The notes beneath the pieces were generated by a model that was given only the letters and a program-made list of their open reading frames with translations, made no database searches and was not told where the DNA came from. Shown here piece by piece: positions 31,136 to 36,670 of a stretch of DNA of 39,277 nt. Numbering within the stretch: position 1 is the first letter of the stretch; every line of letters begins with the position of its first letter. The DNA is from a virus. The position numbers and the translations under genes were made by a program. Location of the stretch: IMG/VR virus record IMGVR_UViG_3300005617_000019, positions 1 to 39,277 of that record; one strand, written 5' to 3'.

Positions 31136-31621
31136 CACAGGCGGGCGAAGGTCGGCGGCCCTAGGGCTTGTGGTCGCGCACTTTCGCCCCAACGGGACGC
31201 CCGACGGTATCGCCGCGTACCCTCCAGAGAGCCCGGCCGGACTTTCGCTTGGTGAGCTGGACGGTGTGTTAGGGATCGGACTGATCGCCCGGTCGACCTG
31301 TGGTAAATCTTTTTGGTGCATGGCGGGACAGCCCTTCACTGTCCATCAAGTCATGCCGCGCTCGTCCCCGCCGCGTGGTCTTACTCCCGCGCGGCGGGCT
31401 CCCTCCGACGACGCCTCAGAGGGGCCCCTCCCGCATCTGCCGCACACCCCGACGCCGGTACAGGCTGTGCTCTGCCTCTGTCGAGAGGCCGTGTAAGTTG
31501 TTGCAGGTGAGGGGATCGACGCGGCGGGCGGTGACTGTTGTCTGCCAAAGTTGACGAATCGTCAACCGTCGGTAGGCGGTAGAGTGTATGTTATGTAAAC
31601 CTGTCGACATGGCCGTAGACC
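31136..31621. promoter_or_regulatory. 485-base non-coding region between recombinase and regulator (candidate att/control region)
   Basis: No convincing gene: the frames here are short and of unusual composition. Visible sites: the palindrome GAGGGGCCCCTC at 31419-31430, the palindrome GTTGACGAATCGTCAAC at 31550-31566, and an AT-rich patch at 31585-31600 (TGTATGTTATGTAAAC). Location directly upstream of the serine recombinase gene is where serine-integrase attP sites usually lie. The operator-like palindrome is 250 nt from the recombinase in the direction of the regulator. Neither site can be assigned without data. Confidence 0.45.
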
Positions 31622-31873
31622 TTACGCCGATTTCCGCTTCCGGCCGTCGACCGGCATCGGTCCCGTGTCCTTGCCTACCGCAGTTGGCACCCAGGCCCCC
31701 GGCGCGATGCCGGTGTGGTGCGCGATAACGACCGCGACCGCCAACGACGGCGTCCGGCGCCGTCGGAGAAACTGATTCACGTACGTGTAATGCACCCCGA
31801 AGATCCGGGCGGCCATGCGCTGCGTGATGCCCGAGGTGTCGATCCAGTGCTTTAACCGGTCGGCGGCGTCCAT
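31622..31873 (-). CDS. XRE-family repressor-like protein (left arm of the switch)
   Basis: 83 aa from ATG 31873. The HTH is in residues about 5-55 (RLKHWIDTSGITQRMAARIF, GVHYTYVNQFLRRRRTPSLA) with a flexible basic end (TGPMPVDGRKRKSA). The ATG lies seven bases after a TACGAT box preceded by TTGATC with a 17-bp spacer, so a leaderless mRNA is likely. It is divergent from the XRE gene at 31977, 103 bases away. Small XRE proteins of this size act as Cro-like or repressor-like regulators. Confidence 0.7.
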   Translation of the reverse strand: MDAADRLKHWIDTSGITQRMAARIFGVHYTYVNQFLRRRRTPSLAVAVVIAHHTGIAPGAWVPTAVGKDTGPMPVDGRKRKSA

Positions 31874-31880
31874 GCGCGCC

Positions 31881-31909
31881 ATCGTAGCCAGATTGCCTAC
31901 GCGGATCAA
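31881..31909 (-). promoter_or_regulatory. promoter of the leftward XRE gene
   Basis: Minus strand: TTGATC (31904-31909), 17-bp spacer, TACGAT (31881-31886). Transcription would begin about seven bases later, at the ATG 31873, with no leader. Four of six bases match the -10 consensus. The same 7-base distance from -10 box to start codon occurs at the two promoters near 36.0 and 36.25 kb. Confidence 0.5.
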
Positions 31910-31976
31910 GGATTTTGTGATGACAACTGATGGCCTTTTAGCTACGGGCGCCGTGGTATCTGTGTACTCGCCTGTT

Positions 31977-32378
31977 ATGAGTGACTTACACGCGCTCTAC
32001 ATCATCCGCACGAACATCGGCGGGCTGTTGCACGCGCGCAAACAGAACCAGGTGGACCTGGCGAGTTGGCTCCAGAAAGACAAGTCCTGGATCAACAAGT
32101 TCCTCAACGGCTCGCGCGAAATTCAACTGAAGGACCTCGACCGCATCGCGGACTTCTTCGGCCTGGCCACCTACCAGCTCTTTCAGCCGGGCGTGGTCGC
32201 CGGCACCGAGCGCCGCACGGGCCGCGAACGCCGCAGCGGGCACGATCGCCGCGTCAGCAACCTGCACCGCCAAATGATCAGCGTGGCCGGCGAGATCGAG
32301 CGCCTACGGCCCCGCCGCCCCCAGACCGCGCCGCCCGGTCAGCGGTCGAAGGAACCCGTACGCGGTTCGTCGCGGTAG
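31977..32378 (+). CDS. XRE-family regulator (right arm of the switch)
   Basis: 133 aa from ATG 31977. The XRE HTH spans residues about 5-70: HALYIIRTNIGGLLHARKQN, QVDLASWLQKDKSWINKFLN, then REIQLKDLDRIADFFGLATY. The C-terminal half is basic (ERRTGRERRSGHDRRVSNLH, RQMISVAGEIERLRPRRPQT). It is divergent from the 83-aa XRE gene, so the two are the likely lysis-lysogeny pair. Downstream are element H and the 102-aa gene. Which of the two maintains lysogeny cannot be decided from sequence. A start near GTGTACT is weak, so its promoter is uncertain. Confidence 0.75.
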   Translation: MSDLHALYIIRTNIGGLLHARKQNQVDLASWLQKDKSWINKFLNGSREIQLKDLDRIADFFGLATYQLFQPGVVAGTERRTGRERRSGHDRRVSNLHRQMISVAGEIERLRPRRPQTAPPGQRSKEPVRGSSR

Positions 32379-32442
32379 ATCCCCAGGCCCAACGGCACGT
32401 CCGGCCAGGTCCGCGCGGGAGAATCTCGTCGTCGTCGTGCGT
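32368..32442 (-). repeat. GAC-tract/double-CGCG element H, at the 3' end of a gene (reverse orientation)
   Basis: Minus strand: GCACGACGACGACGAGATTC, TCCCGCGCGGACCTGG and GGGCCTGGGGATCTACCGCG. The CGCG motifs are 41-43 bp apart. It overlaps the stop codon (TAG) of the XRE gene. It is closest to element G. It points against the upstream plus-strand gene. Confidence 0.55.
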
Positions 32443-32527
32443 CCTGTAGTTCTGCTTTCCCAACCCTGTACTGAGGTGTAGACTTTTCCCCCGATCCGCC
32501 GTTCCGGAGGATCAGGGAGTTCTCTGT

Positions 32528-32836
32528 ATGGCTTCACTGTTAGCCTTGGCGAAAAAGTGGCGCACCGAGTCGGCGAAAACCGCCCCCGAGACGGTCCAGC
32601 CCTTCGGCACGATCACGGAGTTCCAGGTCTATCCCCAACTCCGCTACGCGGACGTCGAGGGGATTGGGACGGTCACGATCGATCAGACCGGCAACATGGT
32701 GGGCGCGAGCCCCGTCGAACGCTGCACCTACCGCGGCGAAACGACCTGGATCCCGCTTGAGCTGATTCGGAATATCCGGCTGGATCCCTTCGTTGTGCCG
32801 ACGGAAGGGAAAGTCGGGCGCCCGCCCAAGGAATAA
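32528..32836 (+). CDS. 102-aa protein of unknown function
   Basis: 102 aa: MASLLALAKKWRTESAKTAP, then FGTITEFQVYPQLRYADVEG, DQTGNMVGASPVERCTYRGE and a basic end (TEGKVGRPPKE). Beta-rich, one Cys. It has AGGGAG about nine bases before the ATG and lies after the XRE gene, possibly in the same transcript, 149 bases away. It ends 50 bases before a strong terminator hairpin. No family recognised. Confidence 0.6.
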   Translation: MASLLALAKKWRTESAKTAPETVQPFGTITEFQVYPQLRYADVEGIGTVTIDQTGNMVGASPVERCTYRGETTWIPLELIRNIRLDPFVVPTEGKVGRPPKE

Positions 32837-32886
32837 CGACCTCCAGGACGATCAGGGTGTGACCTTCCCTGTCCGTCCGTCACGGT

Positions 32887-32924
32887 CGCCGGGTCGTGTG
32901 GGTGGGGATTCACACGATCCGGCG
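32887..32924. terminator. bidirectional terminator hairpin
   Basis: CGCCGGGTCGTGTG, a 10-base loop, CACACGATCCGGCG: a 14-bp stem with one G-T pair. It lies between the convergent ends of the plus-strand gene (32836) and the minus-strand operon (32934). It has no T-run, so it works as a structural barrier or with Rho-like help. It is the strongest hairpin visible in the window. Confidence 0.65.
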
Positions 32925-32933
32925 GCCGGCCCC

Positions 32934-33164
32934 TTACTCTCTCCCTCCTTCTGGTGGGGTGACCGGGACAGGGAGAGCGGCCCGACTCAGGTCTGAAATG
33001 ATCCGCATGATGGCTAGCGAGACGGACTGTTCTGGATGCCAGTTAATCGCGATCTTCTGCTCATCGGTCAGCAAAGTATTCAGGTGGCAGATGATGTTGC
33101 TGAGAGCTAGCAACGTGTCACCGTCTTCCGTTTCGATATGCCTCCAGACCTCGGCCTTAGTCAT
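32934..33164 (-). CDS. 76-aa helical protein, end of the replication-type operon
   Basis: 76 aa from ATG 33164: MTKAEVWRHIETEDGDTLLA, LSNIICHLNTLLTDEQKIAI, NWHPEQSVSLAIMRIISDLS and a Pro-rich end. Helical, with two Trp and two His. Overlaps the preceding gene by eight bases. Length and composition suggest a small regulatory or inhibitor protein. No family recognised. Confidence 0.6.
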   Translation of the reverse strand: MTKAEVWRHIETEDGDTLLALSNIICHLNTLLTDEQKIAINWHPEQSVSLAIMRIISDLSRAALPVPVTPPEGGRE

Positions 33165-33390
33165 CGTTTGTGTCTTCCTGTTTGGGCGTCTCCTCGGGTG
33201 GGCTGGACACCGTGAGGAGGGCTTCGAGTTCATCGGCGCACGTCGTCCAGACTCGTCGTTCCTTGCGGAAGGCGTGCCCGTTGCCCGCATAATCGCCGCC
33301 CTTGTCGTATTGAGCGGTCAGACGATCCGCTTCTCTAGCTTTCAGTCGCCACTCCGCAATCAGACTTCGGAGTCGTCGGTCGTCAGCCAT
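33157..33390 (-). CDS. 77-aa helical, acidic-tail protein
   Basis: 77 aa from ATG 33390, preceded by GGGGGCGTG; exactly the same leader and first codons (GGGGGCGTGATGGCTGAC) precede the gene at 33812. Sequence: MADDRRLRSLIAEWRLKARE, ADRLTAQYDKGGDYAGNGHA then EELEALLTVS and an acidic end (PPEETPKQEDTNDD). A similar Arg/Trp/Lys-rich start with a WTTCADELEALL end recurs in phage small proteins with an unspecified role. The repeated leader indicates recent duplication or common control. Confidence 0.6.
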   Translation of the reverse strand: MADDRRLRSLIAEWRLKAREADRLTAQYDKGGDYAGNGHAFRKERRVWTTCADELEALLTVSSPPEETPKQEDTNDD

Positions 33391-33412
33391 CACGCCCCCA
33401 GAAAAGAAAAAT

Positions 33413-33500
33413 ACAACGACGCACGACGACGACAAAAAGACTCATACGCGAATAGGCTCCCCGGACGTAGGCCCGACGGTTGCCCTACCGCGTCGCAAAC
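33413..33500 (+). repeat. GAC-tract/double-CGCG element E, between two minus genes
   Basis: Plus strand: GCACGACGACGACAAAAAGA, CTCATACGCGAATAGGCTCC, CCGGACGTAGGCCCGACGGT and TGCCCTACCGCGTCGCAA. The CGCG motifs are 42 bp apart. It abuts the stop codon of the gene at 33501 (8 bases away) and points towards it. It is nearly identical to element F. Confidence 0.55.
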
Positions 33501-33812
33501 CTAGTGGCCTTCCACCTTCGCGAGCGCCTTCACGGCAAATAGGATCGGGCAGTCGCTGTCGTGGAAGTACACGTCCTTCTTGCAAAACACGCACGCATCG
33601 CTGTCGTTGATGATGGAGTGCACGATCGTCACGAGCGCGGCGACCAGCTCCGGCGCCGCGGCTAGGAGTCGCGCGGTCACTTCGTCGTCAAAGTCCGACC
33701 GGGTGAGGGAATGTCGGGCAATCGTCTCGCTGTCGGTCGCCTCGGTACCGCGCACCACGAACCAACTATCATCGCGGTGCGGATTCTTGACGACGCGCCA
33801 CGAGTCAGCCAT
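33501..33812 (-). CDS. 103-aa protein with CxxC-type motif
   Basis: 103 aa from ATG 33812 with a GGGGG ribosome site: MADSWRVVKNPHRDDSWFVV, RHSLTRSDFDDEVTARLLAA, APELVAALVTIVHSIINDSD, then CVFCKKDVYFHDSDCPILFA. The C-V-F-C with a following H-x3-C is a zinc-knuckle-like pattern. The start (SWRVVKNP ... DSWFVV) is beta. Uncharacterised phage proteins with this LLAAAPELVAAL helix are frequent. Element E follows its stop codon. Confidence 0.65.
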   Translation of the reverse strand: MADSWRVVKNPHRDDSWFVVRGTEATDSETIARHSLTRSDFDDEVTARLLAAAPELVAALVTIVHSIINDSDACVFCKKDVYFHDSDCPILFAVKALAKVEGH

Positions 33813-33823
33813 CACGCCCCCTG

Positions 33824-34252
33824 TCAGGTCCGCACAAACACGACGGGATAATCCCCGTCAATGTAGCGCGTCCCGTGGATCCGGAAAAACCGCGTCCCCT
33901 CCACGCGTAACCGTCCGCGCTCAATCGCGTCGTGCGTGGCGAAGCTCACCGTGATCCCATTGCGGGGATCGTGTCTGACCGTCCAGTCGTCCCGGCCGGC
34001 CAGATGATGCGCTTCTGCGCGCAGCGGGTCGAGCTCGAGGCACCGGCGGAGGCGTTGGCCGGTATACCGATCCGTCCAGTTGTCGCGGGCTTTGACGGCC
34101 AGCGCCCACGCCCGCAGCTCACGTTGATCGGCGAGCCGCGCGGATTTACTGGCAATCGCGCGATCGAGGCGCGTTTGTAGCTCACCTTTTGGGGTCGCGT
34201 GGGGCCGGGCGTTCACCTGGTCGAGTGTCGGGAGGTCGCGGATCGTCCTCAT
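33824..34252 (-). CDS. HNH-like nuclease-fold phage protein
   Basis: 142 aa from ATG 34252 (ATGA overlap with the PD-(D/E)XK gene). Residues about 45-115: ELRAWALAVKARDNWTDRYT, GQRLRRCLELDPLRAEAHHL, AGRDDWTVRHDPRNGITVSF, ATHDAIERGRLRVEG. The AHH, then N and H arrangement corresponds to a beta-beta-alpha HNH core without the zinc cysteines usual in such phage proteins. Its C terminus (TRYIDGDYPVVFVRT) is a conserved beta hairpin. It may nick DNA during replication or recombination; activity is inferred. Confidence 0.7.
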   Translation of the reverse strand: MRTIRDLPTLDQVNARPHATPKGELQTRLDRAIASKSARLADQRELRAWALAVKARDNWTDRYTGQRLRRCLELDPLRAEAHHLAGRDDWTVRHDPRNGITVSFATHDAIERGRLRVEGTRFFRIHGTRYIDGDYPVVFVRT

Positions 34253-35064
34253 GCGACCGCCTGGGCGGGCTTCGCCGGTTTGCGCGACTTCGCGCGGTAC
34301 GCCTGTTCGTTTGAATAGGTCCATTCCCACAGCGCCCGCGTCGCGAGAAACACCGGCAGGAGCTCGGCCCGCGCCGGCACGTCCAGCACTTCAAAATCCG
34401 GGTCGCCTTGCACCTTGGGGAGTCGCACGACGAGCGACCGCACGGGCTCGAGGTAGCCCATCTCCACCAGCGCCGCGGAATACGCCGCCGCCTGAAGCGT
34501 CGATTCCCCGTAAATCGCCTTGCCGGTTTTGAAATCGACCATCACGAGCTGCCCATTCACCCGCGCCAGTAGATCGAGCGTGCCCGCGAATTTGTGCCGC
34601 TTGGAATAGACGACGCGCTCGATCAGCACGGGTTTGAGATTGACACTGACCGCCCAGGCTTGAAAGGCGCGCACCGCGATCGCCGCCGGGGCACTGATCG
34701 CGGGCTTGGGCCCCGCCGCTGCGCCGATGGCCGTGCGGAGAATCCACTCGATCATCAGATGCGCCTGGGTGCCGATGTCGCCGGCCTTCTCCAAGGTCCG
34801 CTGATGCGCCTTCACGGTCCCGAGCCGCGCCTCGAGCGCCGCGACCACCCAGCTCGCCGGGTAGTGCTGCAAATCCGCGCCGAGCTCGACAAACAGCGCG
34901 CCGGCGGTCTCCAGACAGGCTTGGCGCTCCATTTTGGCGGCCCACGGCGCGATCGCGGGCTTATTAATGGCGCCGAGGACGTGAGTCACACTCGGATACA
35001 GTTCCCCGTCGACCTCGTAAAACCGCCCGCTCGGGCCGTCCTTCCGCGTGACCGTGGCGCTCAT
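34249..35064 (-). CDS. PD-(D/E)XK nuclease (RecB/Cas4-like)
   Basis: 271 aa. Motif residues: E149 (LIERVVYSKRHKFAG), D164 (GTLDLL), D177 and K179 (VMVDFKTGK), then QAAAYSAALVEMGYLEPVRS, the typical Q-Y helix of the RecB-type nuclease family. The first 110 residues are the usual N-terminal part of phage members (SVTHVLGAINKPAIAPWAAK, GDIGTQAHLMIEWI). It has no Fe-S cysteine cluster, so it is not a Cas4. Its position with HNH and ssDNA-binding-like genes indicates phage recombination or DNA end processing. Confidence 0.82.
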   Translation of the reverse strand: MSATVTRKDGPSGRFYEVDGELYPSVTHVLGAINKPAIAPWAAKMERQACLETAGALFVELGADLQHYPASWVVAALEARLGTVKAHQRTLEKAGDIGTQAHLMIEWILRTAIGAAAGPKPAISAPAAIAVRAFQAWAVSVNLKPVLIERVVYSKRHKFAGTLDLLARVNGQLVMVDFKTGKAIYGESTLQAAAYSAALVEMGYLEPVRSLVVRLPKVQGDPDFEVLDVPARAELLPVFLATRALWEWTYSNEQAYRAKSRKPAKPAQAVA

Positions 35065-35471
35065 CGGCGCACCCCCGCGTCATCCAAATCAATTTCCAGT
35101 TCGTCGGTGAACACCTTGGGGAGCCCCGAGGGCCGCGGCGCACTGGCGATCGCCGGCGCCTTGATGCGAATGACCTCGAAGGACTCCGATCCAAAGCTGG
35201 CCGTCGTCACATAGAGCTGGACCTTCACGCCGGTCCAGTCTTCCGTAATCGAGGAATGGGCGATCGCGATGAGACTCCGCGCGTTCGTCCGGTTGAGGAG
35301 CAGCCCCTTTGCCTTGTTTTTGAAATAGACGATCGCCTTGCGCTCCGTGCCGACGCCCGCGCGCTTGCGGACGTCTTCAAATTCGACGCGATCGATGGTG
35401 ACCGTGGGGCTCGAGCCCTGGAGCTCGTGCGCTTTGACGAACCGCGACGGGAAGACGCTGTTGATGTCCAT
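35061..35471 (-). CDS. conserved phage replication/recombination-associated protein
   Basis: 136 aa from ATG 35471 (TAATG overlap with the preceding gene). The sequence MDINSVFPSRFVKAHELQGS, KNKAKGLLLNRTNARSLIAI, TEDWTGVKVQLYVTTASFGS with RIKAPAIASAPRPSGLPKVF is a recurrent family of phage proteins next to nuclease and recombination genes, beta-barrel-like (OB-fold possible) with a disordered acidic end (DELEIDLDDAGVRR), a shape like an ssDNA-binding protein tail. Function inferred from company and shape. Confidence 0.7.
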   Translation of the reverse strand: MDINSVFPSRFVKAHELQGSSPTVTIDRVEFEDVRKRAGVGTERKAIVYFKNKAKGLLLNRTNARSLIAIAHSSITEDWTGVKVQLYVTTASFGSESFEVIRIKAPAIASAPRPSGLPKVFTDELEIDLDDAGVRR

Positions 35472-35809
35472 TACGAGCACCTCCCGCACCACCCGCAGTT
35501 CGGCCCGCAGGCGTCACCCTCGCGCTCGGCGCGCCACTCGGCCTCGAGCTCCTCGTCGCGCTCGGCGAGGATCCGCGCGTCGGTGTCGGCGTTGTCCTGG
35601 ATCAGACTGTCGAGCATCCGGCCGGTCGCCGGGGCGGTGAGGAAGGTATGGAAGCCGGCGCGGCGCCGCGCTTCCGTGCAGTCGAGCGGCGTGCCGTCCC
35701 ACCCGTCGACGTGGCGCGCCAGGGCGACCCCGCACGCGCAGTGCGACGCGGGCACGATCTCGACGGAGGCGTAGGGGACGGTTTCGGACTGGAGGAACTT
35801 AGGGAGCAT
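35471..35809 (-). CDS. 112-aa Cys-rich-ended protein, first gene of the operon
   Basis: 112 aa. The start MLPKFLQSETVPYASVEIVP precedes HCACGVALARHVDGWDGTPL with C-A-C-G, and the end is ACGPNCGWCGRCS with four Cys. A helical acidic stretch (ARILAERDEELEAEWRAERE) lies between. A metal-binding protein is likely; the Cys pairs are spread along the chain. It is first in the leftward operon, 136 bases after a strong promoter, and the leader between holds an operator and a hairpin. Function unknown. Confidence 0.65.
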   Translation of the reverse strand: MLPKFLQSETVPYASVEIVPASHCACGVALARHVDGWDGTPLDCTEARRRAGFHTFLTAPATGRMLDSLIQDNADTDARILAERDEELEAEWRAEREGDACGPNCGWCGRCS

Positions 35810-35945
35810 GGGCGCCTCGTTTCGCTTGGCGGCTTGGCTCCCGTAAGATACGGGTAGCCCGCGTGGCCGAGCCTGCTTCGGTTAACGGGTTAGGCGTCGT
35901 TGGGGTCTGAACCACCCCGGCGGCGCCGCTTCTTCTGACTTGCAA

Positions 35946-35975
35946 AGTATACGGGTATCCCGTTATGCGTGTCAA
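35946..35975 (-). promoter_or_regulatory. leftward promoter of the replication-type operon
   Basis: Minus strand: TTGACA (35970-35975), 18-bp spacer, TATACT (35946-35951). This is the best sigma70-type match in the window. Operator 2 (35950-35964, TACGGG-TAT-CCCGTT) lies across the -10 and spacer. Transcription starts about 135 bases before the first gene, leaving a leader with an operator (35849-35863) and the hairpin GGGGT/ACCCC (35902-35918). Confidence 0.7.
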
Positions 35976-35983
35976 GCACTGAT

Positions 35984-36013
35984 TTGACTTATTTTACGGT
36001 TCTCCCGTAATAT
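35984..36013 (+). promoter_or_regulatory. rightward promoter of the small regulator
   Basis: Plus strand: TTGACT (35984-35989), 18-bp spacer, TAATAT (36008-36013). Operator 3 (35995-36009, TACGGT-TCT-CCCGTA) overlaps the -10. The -10 covers the first base of an ATG at 36012, so the expressed start is probably the GTG at 36021, exactly where transcription would begin. Confidence 0.65.
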
Positions 36014-36020
36014 GTCGCCT

Positions 36021-36218
36021 GTGACCATTGCCGAGGAAGTCCGCGCGCTGCGTGCGGCGCTGGACGAAGACACCGCGACGTTTGCCGCGCGCTGGCATCG
36101 ATCCAAGCGGACGATCGAGGACTGGGAGCAAGGCCGGTACGACCCGGACCCGCTGGCGCTCGACGGGATCCGGAAACTCGCCGCGCGCAAAAAGAAATCG
36201 GCCGCCCGCGCACGATAG
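36021..36218 (+). CDS. small HTH regulator of the operator cluster
   Basis: 65 aa from GTG 36021: TIAEEVRALRAALDEDTATF, AARWHRSKRTIEDWEQGRYD, PDPLALDGIRKLAARKKKSA. The helix-turn-helix RSKRTIEDWEQGRYDPDPLA is the Cro/C1-like pattern of short antitoxin-type regulators (as in NadS-like and HigA-like proteins). It has no leader: the predicted transcription start is the first base of the GTG. It is flanked on both sides by its likely operators, which fits an autoregulator. It may be the antitoxin for the HicA protein that follows; inferred. Confidence 0.65.
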   Translation: MTIAEEVRALRAALDEDTATFAARWHRSKRTIEDWEQGRYDPDPLALDGIRKLAARKKKSAARAR

Positions 36219-36221
36219 CCC

Positions 36222-36250
36222 TTGCAGTGTATACGGGAATCCCGTATACT
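36222..36250 (+). promoter_or_regulatory. hicA promoter with palindromic operator
   Basis: Plus strand: TTGCAG (36222-36227), 17-bp spacer, TATACT (36245-36250). The 21-bp palindrome at 36229-36249 fills the spacer and -10, so a bound regulator would shut it off. The ATG of hicA (36258) lies seven bases after the -10, as for a leaderless mRNA. Confidence 0.7.
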
Positions 36251-36257
36251 CTCTGTA

Positions 36258-36443
36258 ATGAAGGTGCGCGACATTCTGAAGCGGCTGGCCGAGGACGGTT
36301 GGGTCTTGAAGACGACCGCCGGCAGCCATCGCCAGCTCACGCACTCGACGAAACCCGGCAAGGTGACGGTCAGCGGCAAGCCGGGTGATGACATTCAGGG
36401 ATGGCTGCTCGCGAGCATCTGGAAACAGGCAGGACTGAAATGA
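36258..36443 (+). CDS. hicA: HicA-type mRNA interferase toxin
   Basis: 61 aa, the normal length of HicA. The sequence KVRDILKRLAEDGWVLKTTA, GSHRQLTHSTKPGKVTVSGK, SIWKQAGLK contains the family's signature, including the catalytic H24 in GSHRQ and the basic beta-sheet face. HicA is a dsRNA-binding-fold ribonuclease that cuts mRNA. Its usual antitoxin HicB is missing: the next gene does not resemble it. It is transcribed from its own repressible promoter, and its stop overlaps the next gene (ATGA). It may serve in phage exclusion or lysogen maintenance; inferred. Confidence 0.8.
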   Translation: MKVRDILKRLAEDGWVLKTTAGSHRQLTHSTKPGKVTVSGKPGDDIQGWLLASIWKQAGLK

Positions 36444-36670
36444 CGAACAGCACGCACGCGGCGACGGAGGCGGAAGTCCTGCGATTGGTGGGGGCGCTCG
36501 AGGCCGCCGTGCAGGACCTGGCCCGCCTCCGGCAGTTGTGCGCCGAGGTCTACCAGGTGGCCGGCGAGCTCGGGGCCGACGCGCCGGTGCTGGATAACCT
36601 CTGGGCCGCGGCGGACGGGAAGCCGCTGCCCCACGCCTCACTGTTGCCGTACGTGAAGGCCCGCGCATGA
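36440..36670 (+). CDS. 76-aa helical protein after hicA
   Basis: 76 aa, ATGA overlap with hicA: MTNSTHAATEAEVLRLVGAL, EAAVQDLARLRQLCAEVYQV, AGELGADAPVLDNLWAAADG, KPLPHASLLPYVKARA. Helical; a similar pattern of about 70 aa with VLDxLxxAANGxPxPHxxLLPF is known from phages of high-GC hosts, with no function assigned. It lacks the HicB fold (no partial RNase H, no ribbon-helix-helix). It is the best-placed candidate for an unusual antitoxin, but there is no direct evidence. Confidence 0.6.
   Translation: MTNSTHAATEAEVLRLVGALEAAVQDLARLRQLCAEVYQVAGELGADAPVLDNLWAAADGKPLPHASLLPYVKARA

Larger units (their letters stand above)
35849..36246. promoter_or_regulatory. four operators TACGGG-N3-CCCGTA
   Basis: Four 15-bp sites: 35849-35863 (TACGGG-TAG-CCCGCG, two mismatches), 35950-35964 (TACGGG-TAT-CCCGTT), 35995-36009 (TACGGT-TCT-CCCGTA) and 36232-36246 (TACGGG-AAT-CCCGTA, perfect). 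The last is the centre of a 21-bp palindrome, 36229-36249. Site 2 covers the leftward promoter, site 3 the rightward one and site 4 the hicA promoter. The 65-aa HTH protein between them is the natural candidate to bind. Confidence 0.75.

Noticed and set aside
31136-31339. N-terminal extension of the serine recombinase to 31339
   Set aside because: The extra 68 residues are Ser/Pro/Cys-rich and precede the normal start pattern of resolvase domains; ATG 31135 gives the usual short N terminus.
34249-35064. Cas4 or a CRISPR-linked nuclease
   Set aside because: No Fe-S cysteines, no repeat array or cas genes nearby; the neighbours are ordinary phage recombination-type genes.
35858-35945. tRNA-like segment (GTGGCCGAG and a CTGAACC anticodon-type loop)
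   Set aside because: The anticodon-like stem-loop is real, but no T arm follows and the acceptor ends do not pair; it is part of the operon leader.
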